DNA from: Pseudomonas sp. SST3
GTDB taxonomy: Bacteria; Pseudomonadota; Gammaproteobacteria; Pseudomonadales; Pseudomonadaceae
Direction of reading: 5' to 3'
Assembly: GCF_003325755.1 (NCBI RefSeq)
Contig: NZ_QORI02000006.1
Span: 57 to 64,056, forward strand
Length of the DNA stretch: 64,000 bases
Part shown: piece by piece, positions 10,141-20,141 of the stretch
Layout of the letters: every line of letters starts with the position of its first letter
How positions within the stretch are numbered: the first letter of the stretch is position 1
Notes under the pieces: model-generated
Told to the model about the DNA's origin: nothing
What the model saw: only the letters and a program-made list of their open reading frames with translations
Database searches by the model: none
Program-made: the position numbers and the translations under genes

Positions 10141-11078
10141 CTCCCAGTGATCAGCAAGGGGTTGTAGCCGCTGCGCGCGTATTCGTCCTGCTCGGCCAGC
10201 AACAAATCCAGGGCCAGACTGGCGAGATCATCAGCCACCGGATCAGCGCGCCCGTGAAGCTCGCGCTGCATGACCTTCAGATAACTGTGACACTCGCTGC
10301 AAGCCTCTGCCTGGACCGGCAGGAACGGCTTGCCTTGATCATCATCGAGGGTCAGATACAGCAACTTGCCGCCGCTGTCGCACACGCTGCACTTGACGCG
10401 TTCCAGATGCCATTCGGTCGCGCACAGCGAACAGTGCAGATAGCGCACGCCACTGCGATGTCGCTCGTTATGCACCACGCTCGCCACGGGCGCGGCCCCG
10501 CAACAGGGGCAAAGCGCCTGCGCCTCACCGATCGGGCGCGCCGGTGGGCTTGGCAGCCCAATGGCCAGGCGCATCCAGGCTACCTGCAGCGCCGAGGCAA
10601 CCAGTGGCAGCAAGGCGCGGGTGGCTTCGCTGCCGGGGCGCATGTCGAACACCTCATCGGCCAGTTCATTGAGCTGATCGGCCGGCATCTCACGCAGCGT
10701 GGCCAGTAATGGTCGCTGACGCTCGCCAACGTGAAGCTCGATCGCATCGAGGATTGCAAGCAAATCCTGTTGCCAGCCCACATCGCGCCGCAGCGCCTGA
10801 AAGCCCAGCGGCGGCATGCCGTGTTTCAGCGCCTGATCAAACGCATCCGCCGCCGGTTGCCAGGCTGGCTGGCGTTCAGTCAGCACCTGATGCTGGGCCT
10901 GAACCAGACGCGCCATGAACGCAAGGAATTCGTCCAAGGGCGGAACCTGTAACACCAGTTCACGCAGCCGAGTGGCCCGCTTGCTGAACACCTTGGTGTC
11001 CGGCAGCACCACATGAGGCGCCTCCATAATCCCGGAAGGCGCACTTCCATAAGAATGGTTCACTGCAGCTCCTTTCAT
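10137..11078 (-). CDS. fdhE: Formate dehydrogenase accessory protein FdhE
   Basis: A 313-aa cytoplasmic protein needed for assembly of respiratory formate dehydrogenases. The C-terminal half carries the rubredoxin-like cysteine pairs of the family: CPCC (near residue 190), CSLC, CSVC and CSEC, which bind iron. The N-terminus is helical and hydrophilic. The start overlaps the stop of fdoI (ATGA), so it is the last gene of the operon and translationally coupled. Length matches the usual 300-310 aa. The selenocysteine machinery genes (selA, selB), often found next in Pseudomonas, are not seen here; the region beyond is occupied by a convergent small gene. Confidence 0.94.
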   Translation of the reverse strand: MKGAAVNHSYGSAPSGIMEAPHVVLPDTKVFSKRATRLRELVLQVPPLDEFLAFMARLVQAQHQVLTERQPAWQPAADAFDQALKHGMPPLGFQALRRDVGWQQDLLAILDAIELHVGERQRPLLATLREMPADQLNELADEVFDMRPGSEATRALLPLVASALQVAWMRLAIGLPSPPARPIGEAQALCPCCGAAPVASVVHNERHRSGVRYLHCSLCATEWHLERVKCSVCDSGGKLLYLTLDDDQGKPFLPVQAEACSECHSYLKVMQRELHGRADPVADDLASLALDLLLAEQDEYARSGYNPLLITGS

Positions 11079-11764
11079 CGGCGGCGGTCTTGCACTTCGC
11101 TGGTGGGCGACGCACTTTGCGAATCAGATTTCTTGTTACGCATGATTTCCTCGTACCACAGCCCATGATGGTGTCGCGCCCAGGCGTGGCTGACACGGCC
11201 TTGCGTCATGGCCCGCACCGAGCCTTTGACCCAGATTGCCGAGTAGATATGGATGACCAGCGTGATGATCGCAATGAATGCGGTAATCGCGTGTATCATT
11301 GCGGCCCAGCGCAGGGCCCAGATCGGCATGTCATCCGCAATCCAGGGGCGCCAGAGCACGATTCCAGTGATCAGCAGCACCGGCACGGTAGCCAGAAAGA
11401 TCCAGTACACCAGCTTTTGCCCCGCGTTGTTCTTGCCCACCGGGGGCAAGCGCTCGTCGCGGTTGCTGAGTACGTCGCGGATCTGCCTGGTCCACTGCAC
11501 ATCGTGCTTTCGGATCAGGTTGTCGCCGAAGAAACGCACCGCCTGAATGATGAAGAACAACGACATGAACACCCCTATATAGGGGTGCACGATACGAGTC
11601 GGTTCCGGCCCGCCAAAAAGAGCCGTTAGGCCGAAGAAGGCAGGGTAGAACAGCGCGAGTCCGCTTAGTGTCAGCATCACGAAGGTGATCGCTATCAGCC
11701 AGTGGTTAACTCGCGTCCACCAGCCGTAGCGCAGGATGCCGTGCTTGACATTGGAATGGCTCAT
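11075..11764 (-). CDS. fdoI: Formate dehydrogenase gamma subunit, cytochrome b556
   Basis: A 229-aa inner-membrane diheme cytochrome b subunit that passes electrons from the beta subunit to quinone. Four hydrophobic helices are visible, beginning with [19 protein letters not shown] (about 16-34). Candidate heme-ligand histidines are present in [16 protein letters not shown] and the AMIHAITAF helix. The C-terminus has a hydrophilic cytoplasmic tail ending in SEVQDRRR. The start overlaps the fdoH stop and the end overlaps the fdhE start by four bases, giving a tightly coupled operon. Confidence 0.95.
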   Translation of the reverse strand: MSHSNVKHGILRYGWWTRVNHWLIAITFVMLTLSGLALFYPAFFGLTALFGGPEPTRIVHPYIGVFMSLFFIIQAVRFFGDNLIRKHDVQWTRQIRDVLSNRDERLPPVGKNNAGQKLVYWIFLATVPVLLITGIVLWRPWIADDMPIWALRWAAMIHAITAFIAIITLVIHIYSAIWVKGSVRAMTQGRVSHAWARHHHGLWYEEIMRNKKSDSQSASPTSEVQDRRR

Positions 11765-12696
11765 AACCGGTCCTCCCCGCGGCGATCAAACTCTCGATCG
11801 GCCGCAGCCAACTCTGGATCCGGATCGTCTTCAGGTTCTTCTTTGGGCCCCTTCATCACGTAATGGAAGAACCCGGCCAGTACCGACATGCCCAGGGCCA
11901 CGGACATGATCGGTTTGGTCACACCTTTCCATAGCTCGACGGTCGGGGCGATGTGGGGGTCCTTCGGCAGTCCACTGTAGATTTCCGGCTTGTCCGCATG
12001 TTGCAGCACGTACACCACGTGCGTGCCGCCTACGCCCGCTGGATCGTAGATGCCGGCGTTCTCGTACCCTCTTCCCTGGAGATGCTGGACCCGATGGGCA
12101 CCGTAGTCGAGCATGTCTTCTTTGGTGCCGAACATGATCGCCGAGGTGGGGCAGCTCTTTACGCAGGCGGGCTCCAGCCCGTGGAAGACACGGTCGGAAC
12201 ACAACGTGCACTTGTACGCCTTGTTGTCCTTTTTCGAGATTCTCGGAATGTCGAACGGGCAGCCTGCGACGCAATAGCCGCAGCCGATACAGTGCTCGGA
12301 ATTGAAATCTACGATGCCGTTGGCGTACTGCACGATGGCGCCGGGCGACGGGCAGGCCTTGAGGCAACCCGGCTCAGCGCAATGCATGCAGTTGTCCTTG
12401 CGAATCAGCCACTCAAGGTTGCCCTGCTCGTCCTCGTACTCGCTGAAGCGCATGACCTCGAAGGATTCCGCCGTCAGGTCCTGCGGGTTGTTGTAGGTCC
12501 CATCGCACTCGCCGACTTCGTCGCGCAGGTCGTTCCACTCCGAACAGGCCACCTGACAAGCCTTGCAGCCGATACAAACCGAGACATCGATGAGTTTGGT
12601 CACCTTATCGACGCCGCCATGCCGCACCTGCGGCGATGGCGTGGTCGTCGCCGAACGGGCGATGATGTTTTGCAGGTTGATCTGGTCGCCACGCAT
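11761..12696 (-). CDS. fdoH: Formate dehydrogenase iron-sulfur beta subunit
   Basis: A 311-aa electron-transfer subunit with four ferredoxin-type [4Fe-4S] clusters. The Cys motifs are clear: [15 protein letters not shown] (about 41-55), [28 protein letters not shown] and [20 protein letters not shown]. One C-terminal membrane helix near 255-275 ([20 protein letters not shown]) anchors it, as in E. coli FdnH/FdoH. A hydrophilic acidic tail follows. The gene abuts the fdnG stop (12696) and overlaps fdoI. The assembled complex faces the periplasm because the catalytic subunit has a Tat signal. Confidence 0.96.
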   Translation of the reverse strand: MRGDQINLQNIIARSATTTPSPQVRHGGVDKVTKLIDVSVCIGCKACQVACSEWNDLRDEVGECDGTYNNPQDLTAESFEVMRFSEYEDEQGNLEWLIRKDNCMHCAEPGCLKACPSPGAIVQYANGIVDFNSEHCIGCGYCVAGCPFDIPRISKKDNKAYKCTLCSDRVFHGLEPACVKSCPTSAIMFGTKEDMLDYGAHRVQHLQGRGYENAGIYDPAGVGGTHVVYVLQHADKPEIYSGLPKDPHIAPTVELWKGVTKPIMSVALGMSVLAGFFHYVMKGPKEEPEDDPDPELAAADREFDRRGEDRL

Positions 12697-15600
12697 CAGA
12701 CGGCTCCTCCAATCTTCTCCACGTTCACCAGAAACGACTTGAACTCCGGCGTCTGTGTATTTCCGTCACCCACGAACGGGGTGAGGGTGTTGGTCAGGTG
12801 CGCCTTCTTAGCCACACCTTTGAAGCCCCAATGGATGGGGATACCGATCTGGTGCACGACACGCCCATCGATCTGCAGCGGAACCAACCGTTTGGTCACC
12901 ACGGCCACTGCGGTGATGAAGCCCCGCTTGGAACTCACCCGCACGCGATCTCCCGCCGCGATACCCAGCTCCTCAGCGAGCACGGCGCTGATCTCGACGA
13001 ACTTTTCCGGCTGAGCGATCGCGTTGAGCCGCGCATGTGTCGTCCAGTAATGAAAATGCTCGGTAAGGCGGTAGGTCGTCGCCGCGTAGGGGAATTCCTT
13101 GTTGGAGCCGAACGAGTCGCGATCCTGTTCGAAAACACGTGCAATCGGATTGTTTAGCGCCAAAGGATTGTTCGGGCTCATCGGGTTGCGGTCGATGGGC
13201 GTTTCCATTGGCTCGTAATGCTCCGGGAACGGCCCCTCGTTCAACCATTCAGACGCGAAAAACTGTCCACCCCCTGTCTGGGTGATGATGAAGGGCTTCA
13301 CACCCTGGGAGGGCGACGATGTCAGCGGGAAGTCCGGCACGTCCGCCCCGGTCCAGCGTTCGCCATTCCACCAGACGAATGCCTTGTTCGGAGCCCACGG
13401 CGTGCCATCCGGCCGCGCCGAAGCACGGTTATAAAGCACACGTCGATTCATCGGCCAAGCCCAGGCCCAACCCAGCGTATTACCGGTGTTGTAGGGGTCC
13501 GAGTTGTCGCGCCTGGCCATCATGTTGCCTTCTTCAGTCCAGGCTCCGGAGTAGATCCAGCAACCGCAGGCTGTCGAGCCATCGTCGCGAAGCTCGCTGA
13601 AGTCCTTCAGCAATTCACCTTTACGACGGACGACATTGCCCGCATCGTCAGTCAGGTCTGTCAGCGCTCGGCCGTTGTATTCCTTGGCCAGTTCTTCGGC
13701 TCGCGGAAACTTCGGGTCCTTGTAATTCCACGAAAGATTCAGAATCGGATCCGGGAACGCGCCACCCTCCTCCTGATACATCTCTTTCAAGCGCAACATG
13801 AGTTCACCCAGAATCTCGGTGTCAGGCATCGATTCGCCCGGTCCCGGCGCCGCTTTCTCATGCCACTGCAGCCAGCGCGAGCTGTTGGTGATGGAACCGT
13901 CATCCTCGGCGAAACAGGTGGTCGGCAAGCGGAACACTTCAGTGCCGATCTGCGATGGATCGACATCGTGATACTCACCGAAATTCTTCCAGAACTCGCC
14001 GGTTTCCACTGTCAGCGGATCCATGATCACGAAGTACTTGAGCTTCGACAGGCCATCCATGACCTTGGCCTTGTTCGGAAACGCCGCCAGGATGTTGAAG
14101 CCCTGACAGAAGGCACCGGTCATCTTGCCCAGTGTCATGTCATTGATCGCATAGAGCACGTCGTAGATCGGTACCGAGAGCTTCGGTAGCCAGTCGTAGC
14201 ACCAGCCATTCTCGGCAGTGGCCACGTCGCCGTACCAGTCCTTCATCAGGCTGACGAAGAACCGCTCATAGAACTTCCAGTACGACACCTCGCCCTCCAC
14301 CAGCGGCGGCTTGATCCGGGTCTTCATGTAATCGGCATAGCTTTGCAGATTCGCCGATGGCAGGTTCAGGTAGCCCGGCAATAGATTGGAAAGCAGACCG
14401 ATGTCCGTCAGGCCCTGAATGTTGGAGTGGCCGCGCAGCGCGTTCACACCGCCGCCGGGCATGCCCATGTTGCCGAGCAGCAATTGCACCATCGCACCGC
14501 AACGGATGATCTGCGAACCAATGGTGTGCTGCGTCCATCCCAGGGCGTAGAGGATGGTCATGGTCTTATCCGGCGCCGATGTCTGCGCCATCAGATCCCA
14601 GAGCTGCTGCACCTTCTCGCGCGGCATGCCACAGACGTTTTCCACCTGATCAATGGTGTAACGGCTGTAATGCTGACGCATCAGCTGGAACACACAGCGT
14701 GGGTGCCTGAGGCTGGGATCAGAGCGTGCGAAGCCGCGCTCGTCCAGTTCGAAATTCCATGTCTCGCGGTTGTAGGTTCGGTCCTCGGGGTTGTAGCCCG
14801 TGAACAAACCATCCTCGAAACCGAAGCCTTCTGCGACGATCAAGCTCGCGTCGGTGTATTCGCGTACGTACTCGTGCGCATAGCGATCGGACTCGATCAG
14901 GTAGCTGATGAAACCACCGAGGAACACGATGTCCGTGCCGGTGCGAATCCAGGCGTGATAATCCGCCACCGCCGTGGTGCGGTTGAAGCGCGGATCGATC
15001 GAAATCAGGATCGCATTGCTGCGCTCCTTGGCATGCATGACCCAGCGGAAGCCCACGGGATGCGCTTCGGCCGAATTGCCGCCCATCGACAGAATGACGT
15101 TAGCGTTTCCAATATCGACCCAATGGTTCGTCATGGCACCGCGACCAAATGTTGGGGCAAGACCTGCCACCGTTGGTCCGTGTCAAACGCGCGCCTGGTT
15201 GTCGATCTGGAGAATGCCGAGTGCTCGGGTGATCTTCTGCGTGATGTACGCGGTCTCGTTGGTGCAGGCCGAAGCCGCCACCATGGAGGTCGTCAACCAG
15301 CGGTTGACCAGCCGACCCTGCTCATCATGCGTCTCGAAATTTTTGTCGCGGTCATCCTTCATGTGCCGCGCGATACGGGTGAAGGCTTCGTCCCAGCTGA
15401 TGCGCTTCCATTCGTTGGTGAATGGCTCACGTACCTCGGGGTACTTGACCCTTGATTCGCTCTTGATGAAGTCCAGCACACCCGCGCCGCGTGGGCAGAG
15501 CGAGCCGCGGCTGACCGGATGATCCGGATCGCCTTCGACGTGGTAGATCTCGTTGACCACATTGGCGGCACCATCACCGCGGGAATAGAGCAACATGCCG

Positions 15601-15776
15601 CAGCCTACCGAGCAGTAAGTGCATATGTTGCGCGCAACCTTCGCGCCGGTCAGTTTGAAGTGACGAATCGACGCGACGGCTTCATCAGGCGCAAACCCCA
15701 TCATGGCCATGCTCGATGCACCTACACCAGCCGCACCGAACTTCAGGAACTGTCGCCGGGATACTCGCACGGTCAT
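12696..15776 (-). CDS. fdnG: Selenocysteine formate dehydrogenase alpha subunit (in-frame UGA = Sec)
   Basis: The molybdopterin catalytic subunit that oxidises formate to CO2 in the periplasm. The complete frame spans 1027 codons and is interrupted only by TGA at 15185-15183, codon 198, in the context RV-U-HGPTV, which is the active-site selenocysteine position of FdnG/FdoG. Both flanking frames align with the family without a gap, so this is recoding and not a break. The N-terminus has a Tat signal (SRRQFLK at about 6-12) and a [4Fe-4S] motif CTYCSVGCG near residue 51. AGGAG precedes the ATG. The C-terminal molybdopterin dinucleotide-binding domain (about 870-1000) is present. First gene of the fdnG-fdoH-fdoI-fdhE operon. 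Automatic callers are likely to split it in two. Confidence 0.96.
15144..15185 (-). promoter_or_regulatory. Bacterial SECIS element directing Sec insertion in fdnG
   Basis: Immediately 3' of the UGA the mRNA can fold into a hairpin. The lower stem is ACCAA (15177-15173) with TTGGT (15148-15144). The upper stem is GGCA (15168-15165) with TGCC (15159-15156), closing the loop GGTCT (15164-15160). The GGUCU-type apical loop at this distance from UGA is the SelB-binding signature known from E. coli fdhF and fdnG. Confidence 0.88.
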
Positions 15777-15934
15777 CGGTATCTCCTGTTTGCTTGTTAT
15801 GTTCTGCTCATCGAGTAAGTCGACTGCAACCGCTCTACGATGGTTCCTGCAGGCCGACGATGAGTTCGGCGTATGTTCGCTACGCTAGTTGAATGCTAGC
15901 TGGAGTTTCGGTAATGGAAAGCCCACCGGTCGAA

Positions 15935-16858
15935 TCAGGTGCTCGCGTTGACCAACTTCAGCAAGCGCGCCGAAATCGACTGTCTGGTAGTGGCGTACTC
16001 GGACCAGGGATCGACACCGATTTGCGTCAGCCGCTCATTGAGGTTTTGAATGTTCCACTGGTCCGCGCCGTCAATCTGCTCTAGCTCGCCGCGGCCGATG
16101 GGTACCGAAACCGGCAAACCGGGACGAGCGCGCGCCGAGTAAGCTGCCACAGTGCTGGCGCCGCGCTGATTACGCAGATAATCGACGAAGATTTTGCCGA
16201 CACGGTTTTTCGGTCCCATCTTCGCCACGATCCGTTCGGGTGCCTCTGTGGCGAGACGTGTCGTCACGCCACGTGCAAATTCGCTGATGCAATCCCAACT
16301 CTGCCGACGATCGATCGGCACGACCACATGCATGCCGCGTCCGCCGCTGGTTTTGAGAAATGCCTTGAGGCCCAGCTCCCCCAGCAGATCAAGCGTCATA
16401 CCGGTCGCTTCGATCATTCTCGACCATGGCAGCGCAGGGTCCGGATCGAGGTCGAAGACAATCCGGTCCGGCCGGTCGATGCGGTCGCTACGGGCATTCC
16501 AGGTATGGAATTCGACCGTTCCCATCTGCACCGCCTCGACCACCGCCGTAATGCTGTCGGCCTGGATCAAACGTGCATGTTCTGGATCGAGCGATTTGTC
16601 CAAGACCCGCATGTGGGGCATCTTGAGACGACCGCAATGGCGCTGAAAGAAGCTCTCCCCATCCACGCCGTCGGGCGCGCGGACGATGGATAACGGCCGA
16701 TTGGCCAGATGCGGCGTCAGCCAGTCGCCCACCGTCAGATAGTATTGAGCCAGCTGCAGCTTGGTCGCGCCGCTCTTCGCGTCGATAACCCGCTGGGGGT
16801 TGCTGATGCCGATGCCGCCCACATCGGGGCGGCTGCTCTTGCCGGACTTTGCGGGCAT
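15935..16858 (-). CDS. Stand-alone LigD-type primase-polymerase domain (PolDom)
   Basis: A 307-aa protein equivalent to only the polymerase module of LigD, which fills gaps and adds nucleotides at broken ends in NHEJ. The start of the fold (ISNPQRVIDAKSGATKLQLA) is at about residue 18. All three catalytic aspartates are visible: D136 and D138 in VFDLDPDPALPW and D226 in IFVDYLRN. The SGGRGMHVVVP motif lies near 171-181. No ligase or phosphoesterase domain is attached, and none is encoded in this window. It begins 17 bases after ku in the same direction, so the two form an operon. Archaeal-eukaryotic primase superfamily. Confidence 0.9.
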   Translation of the reverse strand: MPAKSGKSSRPDVGGIGISNPQRVIDAKSGATKLQLAQYYLTVGDWLTPHLANRPLSIVRAPDGVDGESFFQRHCGRLKMPHMRVLDKSLDPEHARLIQADSITAVVEAVQMGTVEFHTWNARSDRIDRPDRIVFDLDPDPALPWSRMIEATGMTLDLLGELGLKAFLKTSGGRGMHVVVPIDRRQSWDCISEFARGVTTRLATEAPERIVAKMGPKNRVGKIFVDYLRNQRGASTVAAYSARARPGLPVSVPIGRGELEQIDGADQWNIQNLNERLTQIGVDPWSEYATTRQSISARLLKLVNAST

Positions 16859-16875
16859 GCGCGTACCTCGTCGGG

Positions 16876-17877
16876 TCAGCTGGCTTTCTTGCTGCTGGAC
16901 TTGCTGGCTGTGCTCTTGCGCGTAGTCGAGGCCTTGCTTGCCGATGATTTGCTGGCCGTCGACTTGGCAGGTGCCTTCTTACCCGTAGTGCTTTTGCTGG
17001 CCGTGCGTTTACGCGGCGCCACCTCTTCCTCGCTGGTCTCCTCCTCGTCATCGTCGACCTCATCCACCGGTGCCGCTTTTTTGGCTGTTTTGCCCGCAAG
17101 GCTGCGCTTGAGCAGCTCAGTGAGGTCAATGACATCGGCGCTGCGGCGATCGACCGCTTCTTCCGGCCCGCCAACAGCCTCCAGCTTGCCTTCGCGGGCC
17201 TTGGTTTCCACTAGATCCATGATCTGGTCCTGGAAGGTGTCCTTGTACTGGTCGGGATTCCACTCTTCGCTCATGTCTTCGACCAGGCGCTTGGCCATGT
17301 CCAGCTCACGAGGGTTGAGGTCGGCGTTGAGTGCTTCATCCTTCATCTCCAGGTACTCGACGCCGCGAACCTCGTCCGCCCACCGCAGGGTATTCATCAC
17401 CAGGGCCTTGCCCAGCGGCATCACCACCGCAAGGTGCTGCTTGTTGCGTAGCACGACGTTGGCGATGCCAACTTTGCCCGTTTGAATCAAGGTTTCACGG
17501 AGCAACGCGTAAACCTTCTCACCGCGGCGATCGGGCGTGAGGTAGTACGGCGTGTCGATATAGAGGAACGAGATGTCCTTGGCATCGACGAAGGCGACGA
17601 TATCTACCGTTTGCGTCGCTTTCGGGTGGGCAGCCTTGATCTCGTCATCGCTGATCACGACGTAATTGCCCTTCTCGTACTCGACGCCCTTGACGATGTT
17701 TTCGCTGTCGATGTCTTCGCCGGTGGTTTTGTTGATGCGCTTGTAGCCGACCCGGTCCATGCTGCGTTTGTCGAGCCAGTCGAAATCGATTCCCGAGCGA
17801 GTCGTCGCGGGTACCAGGGCGACGGGAATATGGACCAGGCCGAAACTGACGGCGCCCTTCCAGATCGTGCGAGGCAT
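16876..17877 (-). CDS. ku: Ku protein for non-homologous end joining, with long basic tail
   Basis: A 333-aa bacterial Ku that binds DNA double-strand ends and recruits LigD. The core begins with the standard MPRTIWKGAVSFGLVHIPVA and runs to about residue 265, ending in DLTELLKRSLAGK, the usual LigD-contact helix region. Beyond it come an acidic patch (DDDEEETSEEE, about 278-289) and a tail of some 40 residues made nearly only of K, S, T and A, similar to histone-H1-like tails. Extended Lys-rich Ku C-termini are known in other bacteria. AGGAGA stands before the ATG. Followed by the polymerase-domain gene. Confidence 0.95.
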   Translation of the reverse strand: MPRTIWKGAVSFGLVHIPVALVPATTRSGIDFDWLDKRSMDRVGYKRINKTTGEDIDSENIVKGVEYEKGNYVVISDDEIKAAHPKATQTVDIVAFVDAKDISFLYIDTPYYLTPDRRGEKVYALLRETLIQTGKVGIANVVLRNKQHLAVVMPLGKALVMNTLRWADEVRGVEYLEMKDEALNADLNPRELDMAKRLVEDMSEEWNPDQYKDTFQDQIMDLVETKAREGKLEAVGGPEEAVDRRSADVIDLTELLKRSLAGKTAKKAAPVDEVDDDEEETSEEEVAPRKRTASKSTTGKKAPAKSTASKSSASKASTTRKSTASKSSSKKAS

Positions 17878-17902
17878 GACGTTCTCTCCTGTCGACAGGC
17901 GG

Positions 17903-18760
17903 TCAGCCGTTGACCACTGTACCGCCGTTCACATGGATGATCTGACCGCTCACGTAGGACGAATCGCTGCTGGCCAAGTAGACGTACGCCGGCGCCACTT
18001 CATCCGGCTGGCCAGGACGCTTGAGCGGCACGTTGGCACCGAATTCGGCAACCTTATCGGCATCGAAGGTGGACGGAATCAGCGGTGTCCAGATCGGCCC
18101 CGGCGCCACACCGTTTACGCGAATGCCGCGCTCGGCCAGATTCATCGATAGCGATCGGGTAAAGGCGGTAATGGCGCCCTTGGTGGACGAATAATCCAGC
18201 AGTTGCGGGCTTCCCTTGTAGGCCGTCACCGACGTGGTATTGATGATCGAGGCGCCCTCCTTGAGATGCGGCAGCGCAGCCTTGGTCATCTGGAACATGC
18301 CGAAGATGTTGGTGCGGAAGGTTTTCTCCCACTGCTCCTCGCTGATGTCTTCCAAGCTTTTCTGCGGGTGCTGCTCAGCGGCGTTATTGACCAGGATGTC
18401 GAGCCTGCCGAACTTGGCCAGCGTCTCGTCAATGACCTTGCGGCACACCTCACGATCGGCCACATCGCCAGCAAAGGTCAGGCATTGGCGACCATGGCCT
18501 TCAACCACCCGGCGGGTTTCATCCGCGTCCTGGTGCTGGTCCAGATACAGGATCGCCACGTCGGCACCCTCGCGAGCGTAAAGCACCGCGACCGAACGCC
18601 CGATACCACTGTCGCCACCAGTGATGATGGCGACCTTGCCCTGTAGTTTGCCGGCGGCTTTGTAATCATCGCCCTTGAACTCGGGACGGGGGTTCATTAA
18701 GCCTTCCTTGCCAGGTTCGGGTTGCTGCTGAGGCGGTAGAGTCTGGTTTTCGTCGGCCAT
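17903..18760 (-). CDS. SDR-family oxidoreductase (YhdG/YghA-like, stress-type)
   Basis: A 285-aa short-chain dehydrogenase. The nucleotide site is TGGDSGIGR (about 53-61); NNAAEQ follows the Rossmann strand, and the catalytic set is Ser in NTTSVTAY with Tyr and Lys in DYSSTKG. A long hydrophilic N-terminal extension rich in P, Q and E before KLQGKVAIITGG is typical of the YghA/GsiB-linked subgroup. The ATG at 18760 is chosen over a longer frame because GGAGAT precedes it at the right spacing. The substrate is not known. It lies just upstream of ku in the same direction, so co-transcription is possible. Confidence 0.88.
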   Translation of the reverse strand: MADENQTLPPQQQPEPGKEGLMNPRPEFKGDDYKAAGKLQGKVAIITGGDSGIGRSVAVLYAREGADVAILYLDQHQDADETRRVVEGHGRQCLTFAGDVADREVCRKVIDETLAKFGRLDILVNNAAEQHPQKSLEDISEEQWEKTFRTNIFGMFQMTKAALPHLKEGASIINTTSVTAYKGSPQLLDYSSTKGAITAFTRSLSMNLAERGIRVNGVAPGPIWTPLIPSTFDADKVAEFGANVPLKRPGQPDEVAPAYVYLASSDSSYVSGQIIHVNGGTVVNG

Positions 18761-18863
18761 GCCAATATCTCCGTCAAGGTGAATAACCTGTCTTCGGAGG
18801 ACTTGAACGGCTGGGGAAAAGTTTCTGTGAAGCGATGAGAGGGCCCTGCCAGCGGGCCCCGTT

Positions 18864-19880
18864 TCAATCGAGGCGAAGCGTGACTCGCCCACGTGCTACG
18901 CCGCTTTCGACGTATTGATGCGCCTCTACGACGTCACTAAAGCCGAACACCTTATCGACCTGGGGCGTGATGAGTCGGTCCGCGGTCAACTGGTTGATGT
19001 GCAGCAGCGCGCGCTTGACGGCCTCGCGATTCTGCTCAATGCCCAGTTCGGGCTGGCCGGTGAAATCGCACAGGCAGTGCAGGAAAAATTTGAAGTTTTT
19101 CTTGAAGGCCGCACAGGCTGGAAAGGCCGTCTCGTTGCCGCCATTAAGTCCGTAGAGAATCAACTTGCCACGCGGCGCGATGACATCGCCCAGCAGCTTC
19201 ATTTGCGAGCCGCCGCAACCATCCAGCACTACCTCAACGCCGGCGCCGCCAGTAATCTTTTGCAGCCGCCCGACGAGATCTTCCTCTTCGGTGACGATCA
19301 CCGTTTCGGCGCCCAGCTCGCGTAGAAAATCACGGTCTTCAGCGGTATCGCACGTGGCAATCACGCGCGCTCCCAAGGCCTTTGCCAGCTGCACAGCAGT
19401 CGGGCCGGTGCAATGACGCGCCTCGGTCACCAATACGTATTGGCCAGGCTCCAGCTGCGCCAACTCAACCAACGCAAAGTACGCCACCAGGGCTGGCGTG
19501 TAGTGAATGGCGGCCTCGACCGGACTGAGCATGTCCGGATAGTGGACGAGCGAAGTGTGCGGCAGCAGCACATGCTCGCCGTATAGCGGATACTGGTTGA
19601 GGTCATGTGCCGGAAAGCTCGCCACTCGGTCGCCCATGGAGAAACCATCCACCTCATCGCCCACCGCCAGCACTTCGCCGGCGACTTCGCAGCCAAGCCC
19701 CGACGGAAGTCGCGCATGCTGCGGTGCGAGATCCTGCCGCCACAGCACGTCGTTCCAGCTGATTCCGATAGCGCGGACGCCAATGAGCACTTCGCCGGGG
19801 CCCGGTCGTGGCACGTCCTGCTGCTCGTAGCGCAGAACTTCGGCAGGGCCGAACTGATGGAAACGGATGATGCGGGACAT
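18864..19880 (-). CDS. mexS: Zinc-type alcohol dehydrogenase family oxidoreductase MexS
   Basis: A 338-aa medium-chain dehydrogenase/reductase of the quinone oxidoreductase type. The N-terminal GroES-like domain starts MSRIIRFHQFGPAEVLRYEQ, and the Rossmann domain covers about 140-280. It is divergent from a mexT homologue that leads into mexEF-oprN, exactly the order of P. aeruginosa PA2491-mexT, where loss of MexS activates the pump through MexT. The natural substrate is unsettled; a role in detoxifying an electrophile or redox signal is the usual view. Catalytic zinc ligands are not complete, as expected for the family. A GGGCCC-containing inverted repeat just after the stop (about 18840-18865) may act as a weak terminator. 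Confidence 0.9.
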   Translation of the reverse strand: MSRIIRFHQFGPAEVLRYEQQDVPRPGPGEVLIGVRAIGISWNDVLWRQDLAPQHARLPSGLGCEVAGEVLAVGDEVDGFSMGDRVASFPAHDLNQYPLYGEHVLLPHTSLVHYPDMLSPVEAAIHYTPALVAYFALVELAQLEPGQYVLVTEARHCTGPTAVQLAKALGARVIATCDTAEDRDFLRELGAETVIVTEEEDLVGRLQKITGGAGVEVVLDGCGGSQMKLLGDVIAPRGKLILYGLNGGNETAFPACAAFKKNFKFFLHCLCDFTGQPELGIEQNREAVKRALLHINQLTADRLITPQVDKVFGFSDVVEAHQYVESGVARGRVTLRLD

Positions 19881-20141
19881 TGAAAGACCCCTCGCTTACT
19901 ACTGTATTAGTGACTCTATCTGCACCGCCGACACAACTCCAGTCGCGAAGCCTGCATTCCGTTCGATAGTCGCCATGCGTGGGAATGATGATCGGCTGTA
20001 TGTAAAGTCGCACGCCGTGCAGGTTTGTGTATTTGCAAAGCGGAAATGGACACGCCGGCTTCACGCGGATGTGTCTAGAATGCAGACGCAACCCTGAAGG
20101 TCAGCCGCATCTCTGTCTGACCACAGCTTGAAGTGAATGGC

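Noticed and set aside
15183..15185. Stop codon splitting fdnG into two genes or a pseudogene
   Set aside because: Context RV-UGA-HGPTV and the SECIS hairpin directly after it identify selenocysteine.
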